A DNA stretch of 64,000 bases from Dicaeum eximium (GCA_013396995.1 VWZP01010350.1:1-64000), one strand, 5' to 3'. Positions 49,166 to 63,200 are shown, counted from the stretch's first letter. The notes: generated from the sequence alone by a model not told the origin. Numbers and translations are program-made.

Positions 49166-52100
49166 ACAGAAATCTTGATGGAAGTGTATCATGCAAGTGT
49201 ATGCAGCTAAAGTAGTATCACTTATGTCAGAAATTGCTCATTTTTGATTCCATTATTTTGTGGACCACTGTTTAAAAAAGGATCATTCTTAGTGTGAGTT
49301 TGGAACAAGACATGATGAAATGGAGTGTGAAGAGATCTTCTTGTTGCACCTGCTGTGGTGAAGCAGCCTGCTCTTTTTTCAGAGAAAAAGGTTTTTACTT
49401 TGATTTTGAGACTATTTAAACTCCAAGGCCTATACTGCAGAACCTAATAAAATCTTTGCACAGACAGGCAGGCAGTGATCCAGCTCTGCAAACATAATGA
49501 TGAAAAAGGTCAGAAGAAACTAATCTAAACTGAAAGGAATAGAAAAAGCAGAAGGCACTCGTCTGGAGTCAGGTTCTGCCCATTAACATGGTGTAGCCAT
49601 GACTCACTGGGCACTTCTTAACAGCAGCTCCCAATGAACACAGGGTTTGTAATGTCCCCAAGGGCCACAGTGAAATTCTTGTCACTGACTCCTCTACTTC
49701 CAGGCCCAGAGCAAAGTGTGAAGTTAGCAGCCAGCCAGCAAAAAAAGAAAGCCTATCTTCCATATTTCCCCATGCCCAATTCACACTTAAAATGCCAGTC
49801 TAGCCAGCAGTAATTCCTTTTATCTGGTACTCCCATCTGGAAAGCAGTGAACATGGATATCTTGCAGGCCAGCCAAATTTGAAGTGCTTGCACTAGCTGA
49901 AAGGAAGCTTTCCAAGCTCTACAAACCCCTCTGAACTCATCAGACTACTTCTCTGACCATCTTAATTCTAATATTCTAGTTTTCAGAGACCTGGGGAATG
50001 ATCACAGATGCTTATGATCTCCCCTGTGTAATTCAGGAGCAGAGCTGGATGCACACCAACAAAATCCCCTCAGTTTGACTGTTGCTTTCCTTATACTGGA
50101 TTACGTTCATTTCTGTCCTGCTGGCACTTTCCCAAAAACTCTTCACCCGTGGTATGTGCCAGTATTTTATTTTTTAATTTGTTGTTGGACCAGCTTGCAA
50201 CTTATCATCAGAACCTCATTTTAGCACCTAAAAGCTGTCAAATCATAGGATCTCCCCTATAATTCAAGAGAGGAAGTAGATGCATAGGAATGGGCATTTA
50301 TCCCACCTGTCTTCAAAACTCTTTCTTAAAATTGGACAGTTTGCTCTCAGAAGGGGCTTTTTAGCATTTCCCAGCTATCAGGGGACAAAAATCAGAAGAT
50401 AAGCAACCAGCTCTGATCAAGGGCTGAGGAGCAAACAGCGAGGCAGCTGAACCTCTGTGTGCTCTGTCACGTAACCAGGCACACAGAACCACCAGCTGAA
50501 AACTTCTGGCCCCAGAAGCTGCCAGTTGGTTGTTGTTGCAGTTTTAGAGGAAGACAAATAATGCACAATGGCTTAGTGTCTGAGACAAGAGTAATAGGCA
50601 GCAAGAGTAATGGAAGGAAGTGGGAATTAGTGTTGCTTACCATGAGGATAGCAGCAATTGCAAGAGTTACTACTAGACTGACTTTAGAGGCTAGGGAAGT
50701 ATTGAGAGCATTAGCAGACTACTTCTGTGCTGTGTAAATCTTCAAATGTGGCCTCTGACATTGTTCAGATAAGAATATCTTTAAGAAATAATTCCATGGT
50801 TTGCAAAGCACTTAACATGTATACATCTATTTCAATGTATAAAGATATATAAATATCTGGAGAATATCCCTCTCTCATTTAAATTTAATTTACTGATTAA
50901 CTACATATCTACCTGCTCCAAGAGACTATGAGAACTTGCTTGCATCCCCCTTCAGGGCACAGGTATGCTCCCTTTTGGACAGAACAGTGGGATCTATCCC
51001 AGGCTCAAGTACTCAGTCCCTATTGCCTCCCAGGAAAGCAGAGAAATCTTGCCCTAGGTAGATATGGAACCACTGTCCCCAAAAGAATGATAAGGTGGTT
51101 TTCATTTCTTAACTATTAATTAGAACTAAACCCATCTCACTGGTTTCCCTCTGCCAGCCCTCATGACACATGACCATTGTGGCTGCAGCAGCCTCTAGAA
51201 ATTAATGAGTGTTCATAATCTTCCAGCTCCATGAGTCCAAGTGCTAACCTGAGTAGACTTCCACAAAGTTGAAGTAACTTCATGGGTTTGATGTAATGCT
51301 GTGTAAGTGTGTTCAGGTTTTTACATGCCAGTGTCCTGCAAAAGCATTTTCACCTCAAAGAATAAATTGTAGATGAAGTCTGCTGCAAACCACCCACCCA
51401 CACTCAGCCTTTCTCTCCTCCACCACAATTATTTTTCAAATAAATTGATAGAAAATAGCTCATGTTCTCATTCCTTCAGTCAACAACAGTTTCTGCATTA
51501 TTACTATGCATTTGACAAGTAGAGGATATTGCAAGCAGAACTGCTACGCCAGGTATTTGTGCATTGCTTTTGGGTTATTTTTACCTATAAATTGACATGC
51601 TAAATGTGGTTTATTTGACATGCTTTATTCAAACTTCATTCACCTATAGACATCTGTGTTATATGGCACAGTATATCTGTAAGCAAAATCAAGATGAAGT
51701 GGAATATATTCATTCATGGAATTTTTTTTTAGAAGCAAGGAAATACTTACAATTTTTCTCAGTATTAGAGCCAGCAGTTTAAAAGTTTAAAAACATACAG
51801 ACATTGAAACAAAAACTGTGATGTTTATGAAGAGTAGCAATTATTGAATGAAGGTAAAAATAGAAAAGAGCAATTTTTAAAGCCTTTTTTTGTTTGTTTT
51901 TATTTTAGAAGATGACTACACAAAACAAACCTAAAGAGTGGAATAGAATTTCATGTTTTATTGGCATTTGGGGAAACTTTATACTCTGTCTCTGGAAAAT
52001 CAGAAAGGGAAGTGGTTGCAAGGAATCCACATAATAATGTATGGGAAAGCCAGCTAGAATTTACAAGGGAGTGGACGGTGCTGGTAAATCAAAAGGTTAC

Positions 52101-55100
52101 CAGATCTCATGCTGCACAATTAATAATAGTGGGGTGTTCCACCAGCAAGCAGTTGCTGCATTTTCTTTTCCTTTATTACCATCTCATTCCCAGTAAGCCA
52201 CTAAATTATTTTTCTCCACTATTGATGCAAAATAGATGTTATTAGTAAAAACATATCAGGCATATAATGAGAAGCAAATAAGCCTATTACAGTTTCATAA
52301 GTACCATGAAAATTCCAAACTGTAGGGTGTTTTGTTTTGTTTTTTTCACAGTAAGAAATAAGCTTTTATGGCCAAATGTTATGAGAACCAAGTGTTCACA
52401 AGATCCAGAGTTTCAATGCTCACTTTGAAGGCTCATTTTTAGCTATACAGTACAGTCTGCACTCTTGACTTGGTGCCAGTCCAGCTACAATCCCAGAAAG
52501 GGGATGTTTAGGGACAGCTACTGACAAGATCTAGCTAATATTGGGAAATATTTTTTGCTGCACTTGACAGCATCAAACATCACAAATGTCACCCTTGTGT
52601 GCCACCACATGGTTTTTGAGGAGCTAAGTAAGCAATATCACTAAACAAAACATTGCCTTATAAAGTGAAAAGAAATTCCATCTGCCTATACAATCCCAGT
52701 TCTCAAAAATATTTTGTCCTAAATCTAAACTATTTTGATGTATTATTTATATCTCACATTTATTTAAAATATTGATATACAAACAATATTTTTAGCAGAG
52801 AAACAGGTAAATGGCACTTCACAAAATTTGCTCTGAAGTACAGGAGGAGGAAACACAAGAATCTGGTTTTCCTAGGGATCACCCTTGGAAATAGGCATCT
52901 TCCCCACAAGAGGAATTTGTCTGTCAAGACACTTAGTTTTACATGGCTCAAAGTGCCTTCTTCTTGACCACAGTTAGTATATGGTTATGGCCCCTTAGCC
53001 TTAATTTTAAGTAAGAAATGAGATCTAATGAAGACAGATTCTGGTTTCAGAGTTCCTGATATAAAGGACCTAGAAACACCCTTGCAAATATTAGTAATCA
53101 AAACTTCAAAGCAGAAATCAACAGCAAGTTTGTCTGTGCTGGACTCTGTGTTCCCAGCTAAACTTACAGGAGTTTACTCCCCAAAAGGAGTATATTTGTC
53201 AGAATTAATTTGTCAGAACTCATCCCTGCTTTACAAAAAAGGTCTTTAAAGTTTAAGTGTAATGGATAAAATTAATTCTGAATATATTTCTAATCAAAAT
53301 GGAGCTAAATAGTTCTTAGAGTTTGAGAAGTGAAGTATTTCCCCCAAGTTTTTAGATCTGTCCATAAAGACAAAAATCCCTTTGACACTGAATGCAATGG
53401 AGGGGAGTCTGACACCAGACATTTCTGTAAAGATTTATGCATGCTTTCAGTTCTCTAAACCTTGTTATACATTGTATGAAAGACAGTAGCCATATGGTAT
53501 AAGTAGTTTCAGTGTACATTTTCTGTGAGTCCATAACCCTGCCAGCTCAGACCTAATACCGGTTTTAAACTAATATATACTGACAACTTCAGACCTAACT
53601 CAAACACACTAATGCCTGCCAGTATGGCCACTATACTCAGGAATTTTTGGGAGTAATTTAGGCCTAGGATCTGAAATTAAATTAAGTTGTGCTGACTACA
53701 CTTGACCTTGCATATATTATGCTCACAGCTAAAGCTGACAAGAGTGTACAGAACTAATGTGAAGGCTCAGTTTGGGCTTACACAAGGATCAGAGAGGCAT
53801 CCTGCTTCATAGGGAGCTGCCATTGGTTTTGACATCAGCTCTGGAAAGAACAAGGAGCCAAGTTTTGGTCAGAATATAGAGGGAAGACTAAAATCTGCAG
53901 TTAGAGCTAATTGTGTGGTTTTAGCCAGAAAGTCCGGTCAAACAAATTTTTGTCCAATTAATGTCTGAAACTGGCACTAGTAATCCACCTGCATAGATAA
54001 AGTCATGAGAAGATCAGGTTTGTTGTGGGGTAAACTAGGGTAACATTAGGGGACCAGATTAGGGGATGTGGCATTTGGCCTTGTTAAAGTACTTGACATG
54101 CTGGGAAAATGTTTAGAGGGGGCCAAGCAGATTTCTCAGAGGCATAGCTGCAGAGAGAGGGAAACAGTGCTCATTACTTCTCTTGGAGCATTTCAAAACT
54201 TCCTCCAAGATGAGACAGGCTCTTAATCTTATGTCTCCAGGCAAATGTGACACCAATATCAACTCAGCAAAACTTTAGAGATAAAACTGGAACAGCTCGT
54301 ACTTCTCAGTTGTCTGCCGTGGAAGCAACAATGAGAATGTTCTTTTATAAGGAGTGCAAGAAAAGGCAGTTCAAATTCAGAAGCTCTTCAGAAACCAAAG
54401 GAAACCAAATGTAGCCTTTCATTTCTAGACAAGCCAGAATTTGGCTTCTTCTAAGTGAATGTTTTCTGTGTTTGCATCATTCCTTCTTCCATAATAGGCT
54501 TTTGATTGACAGATGATTGCGGGAATATCTAAGAATATGACTGCTAACCCACGGTTTTGTAATGGCAGGCTGCAATCAGAGCCTGAGCTCAGCTTGAGTC
54601 ATTGTTGTTTGTGAATGTGAGCCAGAAGCCTTGGAATCCTTATTTAAGAGGTTGAGATTTTGCGGCATCCTTCTGGCAACAAGAGTGCATCAGAGGTTCA
54701 CCTTCAAGACCATGTTGGCAAACATGTTGTAACATTTGTGGTAGACACTTGACAATGGAAAAACCTTAGGATGAATTTTCAGCTCATAAATAAAACAAGA
54801 AGGGCTCATGCTTACATGATCATGGCTGTTGAACCTGGCCATCTGTATAATGTTCCCACTCACGATGACCTTCCTTAGGATGAGCAATCCATCATTATAG
54901 AGCAAGCACATAATTATGGTCACAGACTTGTTTTGACAATATTTCCAACATTATTGCAACCTGCTCCAGAACTTCTTTATATCAGCTGATCTCCGGCACC
55001 TCACTAGTGACTTCTTTTCCAAACAAAACAAGCAGCTCCCTTCTCTCAAAATAAGAGTGGGCCAGTGTCATTTAGCAGAGGTACTAGAAATAGATTTTAA

Positions 55101-57630
55101 ACTAATTTTGTTGTTCTCTAGAAGTAAGGTAGTGGTTGAAGTCTAGTGTGCAGAAAATTTCCAGTCTCAGACACTTTGTGAATGGAGGCAAATCTAAATC
55201 TATGAAAAACATTAATACACTAATGCTGTCACTCAGAATTATTCGGGGTATGCAATTCACTATTTGCCTAATTAAGAAGCTGGACTTAATTAATGTATAA
55301 TTAAGTTCAATATCTTCAGGATTACATGCATTTGAAGTGCAATGGGGGAGGAGGGGGGTGTTGCCTTGTAGGAATACAAGTAAGACCTTTAAATTGGTTT
55401 GAGAGGAAAATTCTCATTCCCCATAACATGCAGTATATAGTTCAGTTCTGGAATGAAAAAAATGCATTTTAAAACCTTATGAAGACATGAATTTTTATGA
55501 CATCATATGAATTCTTTATAACACCTTACAGGAATTAAGACCCATTTCAGTAGAAAAATAGCCCAAAGTATATTTTTAGAGATGTTTATACATTTGCAAA
55601 ATATTTTTCTCTAGTGTAAGTGACACGGACAGAGTATTTGACAATGTGTTATAGTTTAAGGATCTTGTTGTACCTGCTGAGAGTGAGTCAGTCCTGATTT
55701 TGTTACCCATGAATCCATTCCAGACTCACACAGCCATTCCAAACCCTACTGCTTACATTAACAGTACTTATCTTCCATGTATTAGGATGTGTATTTGTTC
55801 TATTCCTTTCTCATTGGTAATGTCTTGCTCTTTCCATTAAGTGTGTGCACATCTATGTACAAGAAATACATGCCCAGAAGATATGCATACTTTAATATAT
55901 AAATAATGTATAAATAATGTATAAATACATACTCTGTGCTCCTTTTCTTATATTTGAAAATGTGTGGGTTTAGCAATTTTTTTTTTTTGCATTAGCTTTT
56001 AATATCAAAACCTGCAGTGCCAGAGCATTAAGGAAATCTGGAAGGGCAATGCTTAAAGACACACATGAATACAGGCAAGGTAATTTAAAAGTTGGTGGGG
56101 TAGCCACTAGGAAGTATTGGCTTTTTTATAGCAATCAGAAATGTATCTGTTTTATTTTTAGCAATTCCTGGTGTAGTCTTACAGCTTTCATTCATGAACT
56201 TCTGGATTGTAACACTTCAAGTTATTTCCTTATTGTACAGTGGGCCTCCAAATTTATTTCCTGACATAAAATTCATGGTGTTTTCTTATTATTTTTAATT
56301 AAGTAGCCCTAGCAGTCATCAAATTTTTGGACAACAGTCCAAGAAGTGTGAAATTCCAAATTTAAGCATCTCCTGGGTGGAACCTGGAACTGTTTCCCAA
56401 ATGTAATGACTTTTTTCATATTGGGGATCATTTTTTTTTCAGCAGGAACTAAAGCCTCCAGCTCTGTTTAGATCTTATTGTAGCTCATGACTTGTGATTA
56501 TGTGGTTATACCAACTTGCCAAGACATCACTTGACCTTCTGTCCTTTTGCAAGGCAAATTCCAGCTTTTATTGTTAATAAGCCACTCTGATTAAAGATGG
56601 CCTTGCAGGAGGCCTTTATGGAAAAGCAGGTTATCCATTTGACTGAATGAAGTTTTTGCCAATAAAATGTACTTACTTTTGGATCCATTTCCTGAGGAGT
56701 TTCACACAACTATTAAACTGATGTAAGTAGTGCTGCTAGGGGTGTTATTGTTGAGAATATAGCCCACTCTTAAGTATTATGAAGTTTTGAACATTATTTT
56801 ATTCCAATCAGACAATATTTAAAACTGGTTAACAGGATTTTCTTTGCTGTAGGTCTTTCAACTAGTCATTTTATCAGAAACACTGACCTTGGATATCAAA
56901 GTCCTAGAACATATCTTCACCTTCACATAAGCAGAAATTTACTTATTAGCTACTCCCTTGCAATATCCATTATTTAAAATAATAACCCAGTAGAATATAT
57001 TTCTCATGATCTGAAGAATATATTTCTTGATGAAATCAGATAGGAATGACTTCTCATGATCAGATCTATCACTGGTGTATGAAGATGTGCCATTCAGATC
57101 ATGTCACGTGGGAATACATGGGCCTTTATAATAAACAACAAAAAAAGTATTTTAAGGGCATTTAATTTTAAAATAGTCTAATTTAAAACTCAAGAAATTT
57201 TAAGTCATTACAGATACATTTAAAACTAGAAAATAATCTTGTTTCCATGCAGCATGGAACTCCTGAACTAGACACATCCCTTCTATGTCATTACTGAAGT
57301 TTTTGCTAGTTTATTGTTTGAAACACAACAATACAGTCATAAAAAGGTTCCAGCATGGCTTCAGCGATGTCACCTGAGCTTATTGTTTTAATTAACAAAA
57401 CAACATCATTGTTGCTCTGTGCTTATCTCAGGAGAGCTTAGTGAAGATTCTGTTACTGTCTGTTCAGATTTAAGAATATGCAGTTCCATTATAATTTCAC
57501 CTACGTGGCTGATTCTTGGTTGGTGTTGCTCTTATAGAGTTGCATCTCTATGGGTCTTTACCAGTTCTCTTGATGATACTCTTTCATCTGTGTGCTCTGA
57601 ATGCTCCAGCACAGCTTTCCAAGTCCATTG
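49166..57630. other. non-coding stretch, no gene seen
   Basis: About 8.5 kb. At 50,459-50,737 open frames of 92 codons (+) and 83 codons (-, 50,470-50,718) overlap, which points to a local lack of stop codons rather than a gene. An 11-bp tandem repeat lies at 55,896. Around 54,040-54,066 ATTAGGGGA occurs twice, 14 bp apart. No exon, RNA gene or clear transposon was recognised. Confidence 0.6.
55896..55927 (+). repeat. 11-bp AT-rich tandem repeat
   Basis: AAATAATGTAT is repeated nearly three times in TATATAAATAATGTATAAAT and the bases that follow. It is a simple slippage product in AT-rich DNA. Confidence 0.85.
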
Positions 57631-57712
57631 AATTGTTATAATATAACAATTATACATTATATAATTATATAATGTATAATTATTATATAACGTATAATTG
57701 TTATATATTGTT
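57630..57712. repeat. AT-rich inverted-repeat cluster with a 34-bp perfect palindrome
   Basis: Bases 57,648-57,681 form a perfect 34-bp palindrome: the left arm AATTATACATTATATAA is the exact reverse complement of the right arm. The left flank (57,631-57,651, AATTGTTATAATATAACAATT) is itself nearly palindromic, and AATTGTTATA recurs at 57,696. With no spacer between the arms, the DNA could extrude a cruciform under negative supercoiling. Pure AT palindromes of this type are unstable and are breakpoints in other vertebrates. It probably grew from a TA-rich microsatellite. Confidence 0.9.
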
Positions 57713-59850
57713 TATCTGCTAAACACAGACAAAGCTCTTCTCTATGGCAAGATCACACAAAGACCACATAAAGAACCTTCAATTTTTTTAAAAGGACCTT
57801 GTATTTTTTCACTTGGTCATTCACTTCATCTCTGTTTTACTGTTGGCTACTCCTATGCAAATGTTTTTAGATGTACATGGTATAATGGAACAATTTATAC
57901 TTTATTTATAAACCTGGGTCATTTCCCTCATCCACCTTACAGTGCAGCCCAGTGAACTAGCAGGGTGAAATGGGAAGTAATCCAAGGGGTTGGGACATAT
58001 GAGAAAGAACAACAGAGGAAACCTCTTAAATTGGCTTACCTGCAAGAGAAAATCTAGTGGATCTAAATCACAAGATTTAAAACTTTCCTTGTCAACCTGC
58101 AGGGGTAATGCTGTGATAAGAATAAAATAATTGTTTGTACTTGACTTGGTTAGAAAGCAAACACTGTATGCTCTGCACTCACCTTTAAATACATGTTTTA
58201 GACGTAAGCCCTTATAAAATATCTGAAGAGTATCAGCATTTCAAATGAATCTTAAAAAGGCAGGAAAATATTGGATGATGTCAGGTAACCGCCTTGAGTG
58301 AGGTAAAATTTCTTGGGGCCTGATTTCTGAGGTACTATATAATTAATTTGCAGAAGTCATCTGCAGGGTAAGACTTCAGATCAGACTCATAAAAGAACCT
58401 TGCAAGACAACAGGAATGAAAGGCAAGCTGGCCCTCAGACTGATGTCCTATGCAGGAAAAGGAAAAATGTGAAGATAGAAGTCCACTTAAAGTTTGGATC
58501 CCATACTCTGGCTGGTAGCCTAACAATTATTAAATTGGATGAAACTGTTTCCTTGGAAATTATGATCAGATGTGTCTCAGGTTTGAATTTTCAGGTATTT
58601 CTTTTAGAACATAAGAACAATCTTTATACATTGTAGCTTATAAAATATATTTCTTTTTCTTATTATTTCCATATAACAGTAAACTAGTTGTTTGAAGACA
58701 CCTAACAGACTTTCCAAAACTCTTCTTCACGTCTTCTGTCTTCCTTTTGTAGCATGCAAAGTCCTCAAGCTGAATCAAGCTACTGGAGAATTTTTCAAAA
58801 CATTCCTTTGTTAAGCTGCCAGGACAAGTGTGAGGGACTGGTGTGAAAAAATTAAGATAGGTTCTGGATCCTAAGGCACTTAAATGAGAATCTCCTCTGA
58901 AATGGAACCTCCCCAGCTGCTCTGCTCCTGCCATTTATGTCTTCTTTTTCATATTATTTTTTATTCACTGTATCACTTGAATGTCACCTAAGGCAAGAAG
59001 AATTGAATGTGCAAAATCAGAAGTTTGTTGGATCATTGAAGAAAAGAAGAGGAATAGGACATGTCCCATGGAAAGTTACAATAAAGAACAGTGAGAAAAT
59101 ATATGCTATGAACGCCACCTATTAATCAGGAGAAAGTGTGTGAATATTTTAAGGGACAGATGGGAAGGAATATATGTGGAAAAAAGGAAACAGTGAGGCA
59201 CTTGTAAAGTGATGTCACTGAGGTTCAGTGAACACACCTGGCCAAAGCAGATGGCAGAGCAGTTTCTGTAACATGTGGCATTCCTCTGACTGGGACATTA
59301 TCAGAAGCATGACATAACATAATGCAGTCCTGTGTAGGCCTGGGAGGAAACAGGGACTTGCTCAGCCCTGGTACCATTACACGTTGCCTCACAGTGTTCC
59401 ATTACAAGAAAAGAGTGGAAATTCATTAAAACACACGGTGGTCCAGAGCATGCACAGAAGGCGGTCACAGAAAGAGTTACTTTTATTGGGAGTAAAACTT
59501 TGTGTGTAATATAATATTTCCCAGCTTCACTACCAAAAGGGCAAGAGGAATCTAAATGGAAAATGTAACTGCATTCGGTGTGCCACACTTGTGTGCACAT
59601 GCGCACAGACACTCGCTCATTATTTACACAGAAAAGGGGGGAAAAAGGTTAACACAAGGGAAATATATAAAAACCCTATTAGCAAGGGCTACTCAACATC
59701 TGTGGAAAAGTTGACAAATTCTCTAATAACGGTTCTATTTTATTAAGATTTTTTTTTTTAATTTGGAAGCCGTTCCTTGGGTTTACTTAACAGCATAAAA
59801 TAATCATTGCATTGGAGCATATAAATTATTCAAAACTGGGGCTATAATAG
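57713..59850. other. non-coding stretch, no gene seen
   Basis: AT-rich DNA with no recognised exon. Around 59,188-59,262 the words GGAAACAGTGAGGCAC, AAGTGATGTCACTGAGG and AGATGGCAGAGC fall in the same order as in the tails of old MIR/L2-type elements (a GAAACTGAGGCAC...AAGTGACTTG...GGCAGAGC pattern). This is a weak relic call. A G6A5 purine run lies near 59,636 and TATATAAAAACCC at about 59,665. Confidence 0.45.
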
Positions 59851-60222
59851 AAGATAAAGAGTACAAAGGGTTGCATCCTCAACATACTCATTTTAGTATG
59901 TACATTCTTGCTGGCTTCAGCTGTGGCAGTTTTGACTACACAGACATCCACTCTTCACACTGAATTAGGGAATCTTTTATCCTCTCTAGTTCATTTTACT
60001 CCCACATTGACAAAATTCGCTCAGGAGCAACAGGTTATGGGACTACAATCTTGGCAATCATGGCTCCGTACTGTTCCAGAAGCTCCCTATGATATTTCCA
60101 CTGCAGCATCATTTGCAGCATCTGTAGAGCTCTGGTTGATCATCACAACCCATTTTTACCATTTCTGCATCAAGTTATGTCCAGCAGTTGTGCCATTCCA
60201 CCAACGATTTTCTGAGCCCTGA
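59851..60222 (+). other. 123-codon open frame, unrecognised
   Basis: The frame is open from the TAG at 59,848 to the TGA at 60,220 with no ATG near its beginning; the first in-frame Met is past the middle of the frame. It therefore cannot encode a conventional free-standing protein of full length. Predicted residues start with a hydrophobic stretch (LVCTFLLASAVAVLT) followed by a Thr/Ser/Leu-rich part, a QEQQ and W-rich segment, and a second hydrophobic patch before the C-terminus. A possible splice acceptor, TTGCTGGCTTCAG, lies inside it at about 59,908-59,920. I do not recognise the family. A decayed retroelement or an exon are both possible, but at this base composition one or two frames of this length are expected by chance in 64 kb. 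Confidence 0.2.
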
Positions 60223-63200
60223 ATTAGCCTGTTCATTTCTTTAATTCACAAGGGTTTTATTGTGTGTAAATCATTTGGATGGAAAGGTTATGGTAGAATG
60301 AATAAAATTAAATACTTATAAGGCAGTGGACGAGATTGTTAATCAAGTTTTTCAGTACATGCTTGTTTAGTTTTGCCTTTTTGTTTTGCAAGTGACTAGG
60401 ACATATACTGACAATTAAAAATCTTACATAGATTACTTGGCTTTCATCTGCTTTCCAATGCAACCCACATCCTCAAAGGCAAATAATTAATCTGAGCAGC
60501 AAACCACATAGCTTTAATGCACCTCTGCTATTGCTGGAAAGAAAATTTCACAACAAACTGATTTATTGTCTCATAAAGTCCCAGAAGATTCCTGGGTATA
60601 TGTGTACTTCATTGTTCATAGAACATTTCTTTGACAGATTTGACTGGTAATGCAGTTTTCTGTAGGTTCAGGGTTGCTTTTCAGTTCGTTTGCAAATCTG
60701 CAGTCTAGGCCTTATTAGTAGATTTATGATAAGTTTTTGTCCTGCATAAATGTAATATTCAAGTGTGTACATTTTTATATAGCAACTACTGTACTAGTTT
60801 AGGAGACAAGCTTTATTTTGATTTTATCTCTCATTCTCTCATGTACCCATAATGCTCTACTTTCCACCAAAACTATGTTTAATGTTTCATTGAGATACCT
60901 TTATGTGTTGAAATCTTAGTTACACAGGAGAGTTTCAGGCCAGTCATTAGGGAAAGCCCTGCAGAAATATTGCCTTGGTGCAGGACATATTTCAAGTGCC
61001 TTATCTACAGTATTCTGTTGCTGAAAGTGATCCTATCTCCTCATTGGTTTGTTTCTAGTTTTTTTATCTTCCTGAGGAAAGGATAAAAATCTTTTATATT
61101 TTCTGGTGGCAAGGACAGAAAAGAGCAGGGAGGAAAATAAAATAGCTCAAATTGCATCAATACAGAGACATGGTGTTTTTGGATTAGAAGAGTGCAGGAG
61201 CTTGAAGGCTCTTCTTTCGTGGTCCATTTTGGCAGCTGGAAGAAAACTAAAATTCATATCTTCTCTCTTCAAAGGCAAAAGACTACTTAAAAAAAGGTCT
61301 TTGTTATAAGAGCTACATCCAACCTGACTTCTTACACTAAGACAGTGAAAAAAAAAGTCTCTTCTGCAAAGAGAATATTTGGAATATGAATAGACCTGCT
61401 GGCTGCCTTTACAAATAAAGCAAACAACTTTTCTCTGATAAGAAGAGTAATACTGAGACCATCAAAAACGGTAGAATGAACTGTGGAGAGTTTTGTCAAA
61501 ATTGTCTTTATTCAAGGTGAGATCTTTGTAACCCAGTTTAGGAGAATAGTTAATTGCTTTCCAGCCACTGAGATTATTATTTCACAGCCACTATTTTTTT
61601 TTTTCAAATCCTCTTATCTAGAAAAGAACAGCTTATGGAGCATCATGTTGTTTTGAAGACAGTGGATGAAATAATAATAGCAGTGAAATCAATAACAAAT
61701 ATTTTCTTATGCTAAGGGTGTTGGACTGAGCCTTCTGTTGGTGGGCCGTTTGTTAACACTTAAAGCAACTGATACCAAAAAATCCTCTTTGCCATAAATA
61801 TGTTTCCTGAATTCATGATAGTTTTTTTAATTTTCTGCCAAGATTCAGTTTTTAAGCTACAAGTCATATTAAAATTCAAATGCACAATTAATCAGCAAAT
61901 TGCATTTTCATTCCCTGTCCCCACTCCCTATCAGTGTAATTTTATTGACAAATTCATTGGTTGTGTTTCTTTGCTGTATTTATTTGCCATCACTTTGCTC
62001 TCCTGACTTCAAAGACAGAGGGGTAGAAGGGTTTTCATCATTATTTTTCAGAGCCAAGCACAGGAAATTGGGGATCAACTTCCTGTGCTCATCTCTGATC
62101 ATTTTATCAACACACTGCCTGTGTCACTGTGGAACTGGGGGAGGAAGAAATACCATGATATCTAAAACTGGAAGTCTTAGACAAGCAGATGAGACAAGAG
62201 GGGTTGGACTGAAGTTTGCTATAAGACTCCAAGTTACAAACTACTACAGTTGTGCATCTGGAGTCCAATTAACTCCCACTGAAATCAGTGAAGGAGCCTT
62301 GACAGTGGCAGAAATTCATCATATTCTTTGGTAATATTGTCCATACTAATCAATTAAATCAATTAATCTATAAAACTGACATAAAATGAGATGATTTTAA
62401 CTGTTGTAGCTTTACTCTGTTTCTGAATCAGAGGACACAGTGAAAATGTAGGTATCTGATAGCATCTCATTAACACCATTTAACCCATGAAAATAACATT
62501 CTCTAAAGTATTGCTGTGTTTTAGGAGCACATGACCCATCTTCAAAATTATACTCAAATAGCTGAGAATGTAACTATGAAAATTGAGTCAAGATACCTCC
62601 ATTATTTGAAAGATTTGGAGTATCTTTCTGTATTTTCTACTCCCTTAATTGCTTCAGTCTCATCTCACCACACTTTATTTAGGTTTTTTAGTCTAAACCA
62701 AAATCAATTATCTAGTCCCCCACATCAAAGAAAGGCAAGAAAAACAAAACAAAGAAAGGCAAGAAGATCCAAGGGCATAAAAATAGGTATGTAATATCAG
62801 AGAGGAAAGTCTTCTGGAAATAGGCATCTTTCTCTGTTAATGAGTGTGGGGGATTTGATCACTACCTTCAACCAGACATATAACTTCTACAACAGTGAAA
62901 TTAGAGGACATGAAACTAAACCTTAGTGTATATGATAAGACATAATTCAGACTTGAGTTTACCCGTTTCCTGTTTTTCAAGTGATTTATATTACCCACCT
63001 AATGCCCCTTCAGCTGTGTTTGAGGAGAGTGATATATTTGCCTAAAGAGGAAAGCAAGAACAAAATAGTACCGAATTCCTAAACAGAACTTTGCATAAAG
63101 TCCATATTTCCTATTGAAAAATCCTGTATTTCTATATGAATTCTATGTTTAATGAGTTCTATTTCAATACATTTATTCTTGTAAGACATTTATACTGTAT

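Noticed and set aside
49400..49460. TATTTAAACTCC followed by AATAAAATC, resembling an LTR core
   Set aside because: No TG...CA ends, no target duplication and no U5-like region could be placed.
50459..50737. Overlapping open frames on both strands, with a GTAAGC donor-like word on the - strand
   Set aside because: Openness on both strands points to local stop-codon scarcity. No acceptor, start or recognisable protein accompanies it.
54640..54665. TATTTAAGAGG, a TATA-like word
   Set aside because: No initiator, poly(A) signal, CpG enrichment or gene nearby.
62206..62222. GGGGTTGGACTGAAG, resembling a CR1 word
   Set aside because: Only about 11 bases agree and the flanks do not continue the CR1 pattern.
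61900..62334. 144-codon open frame on the + strand
   Set aside because: The N-terminal part derives from pyrimidine-rich DNA giving Leu/Ser/Pro runs, and no domain is seen downstream.
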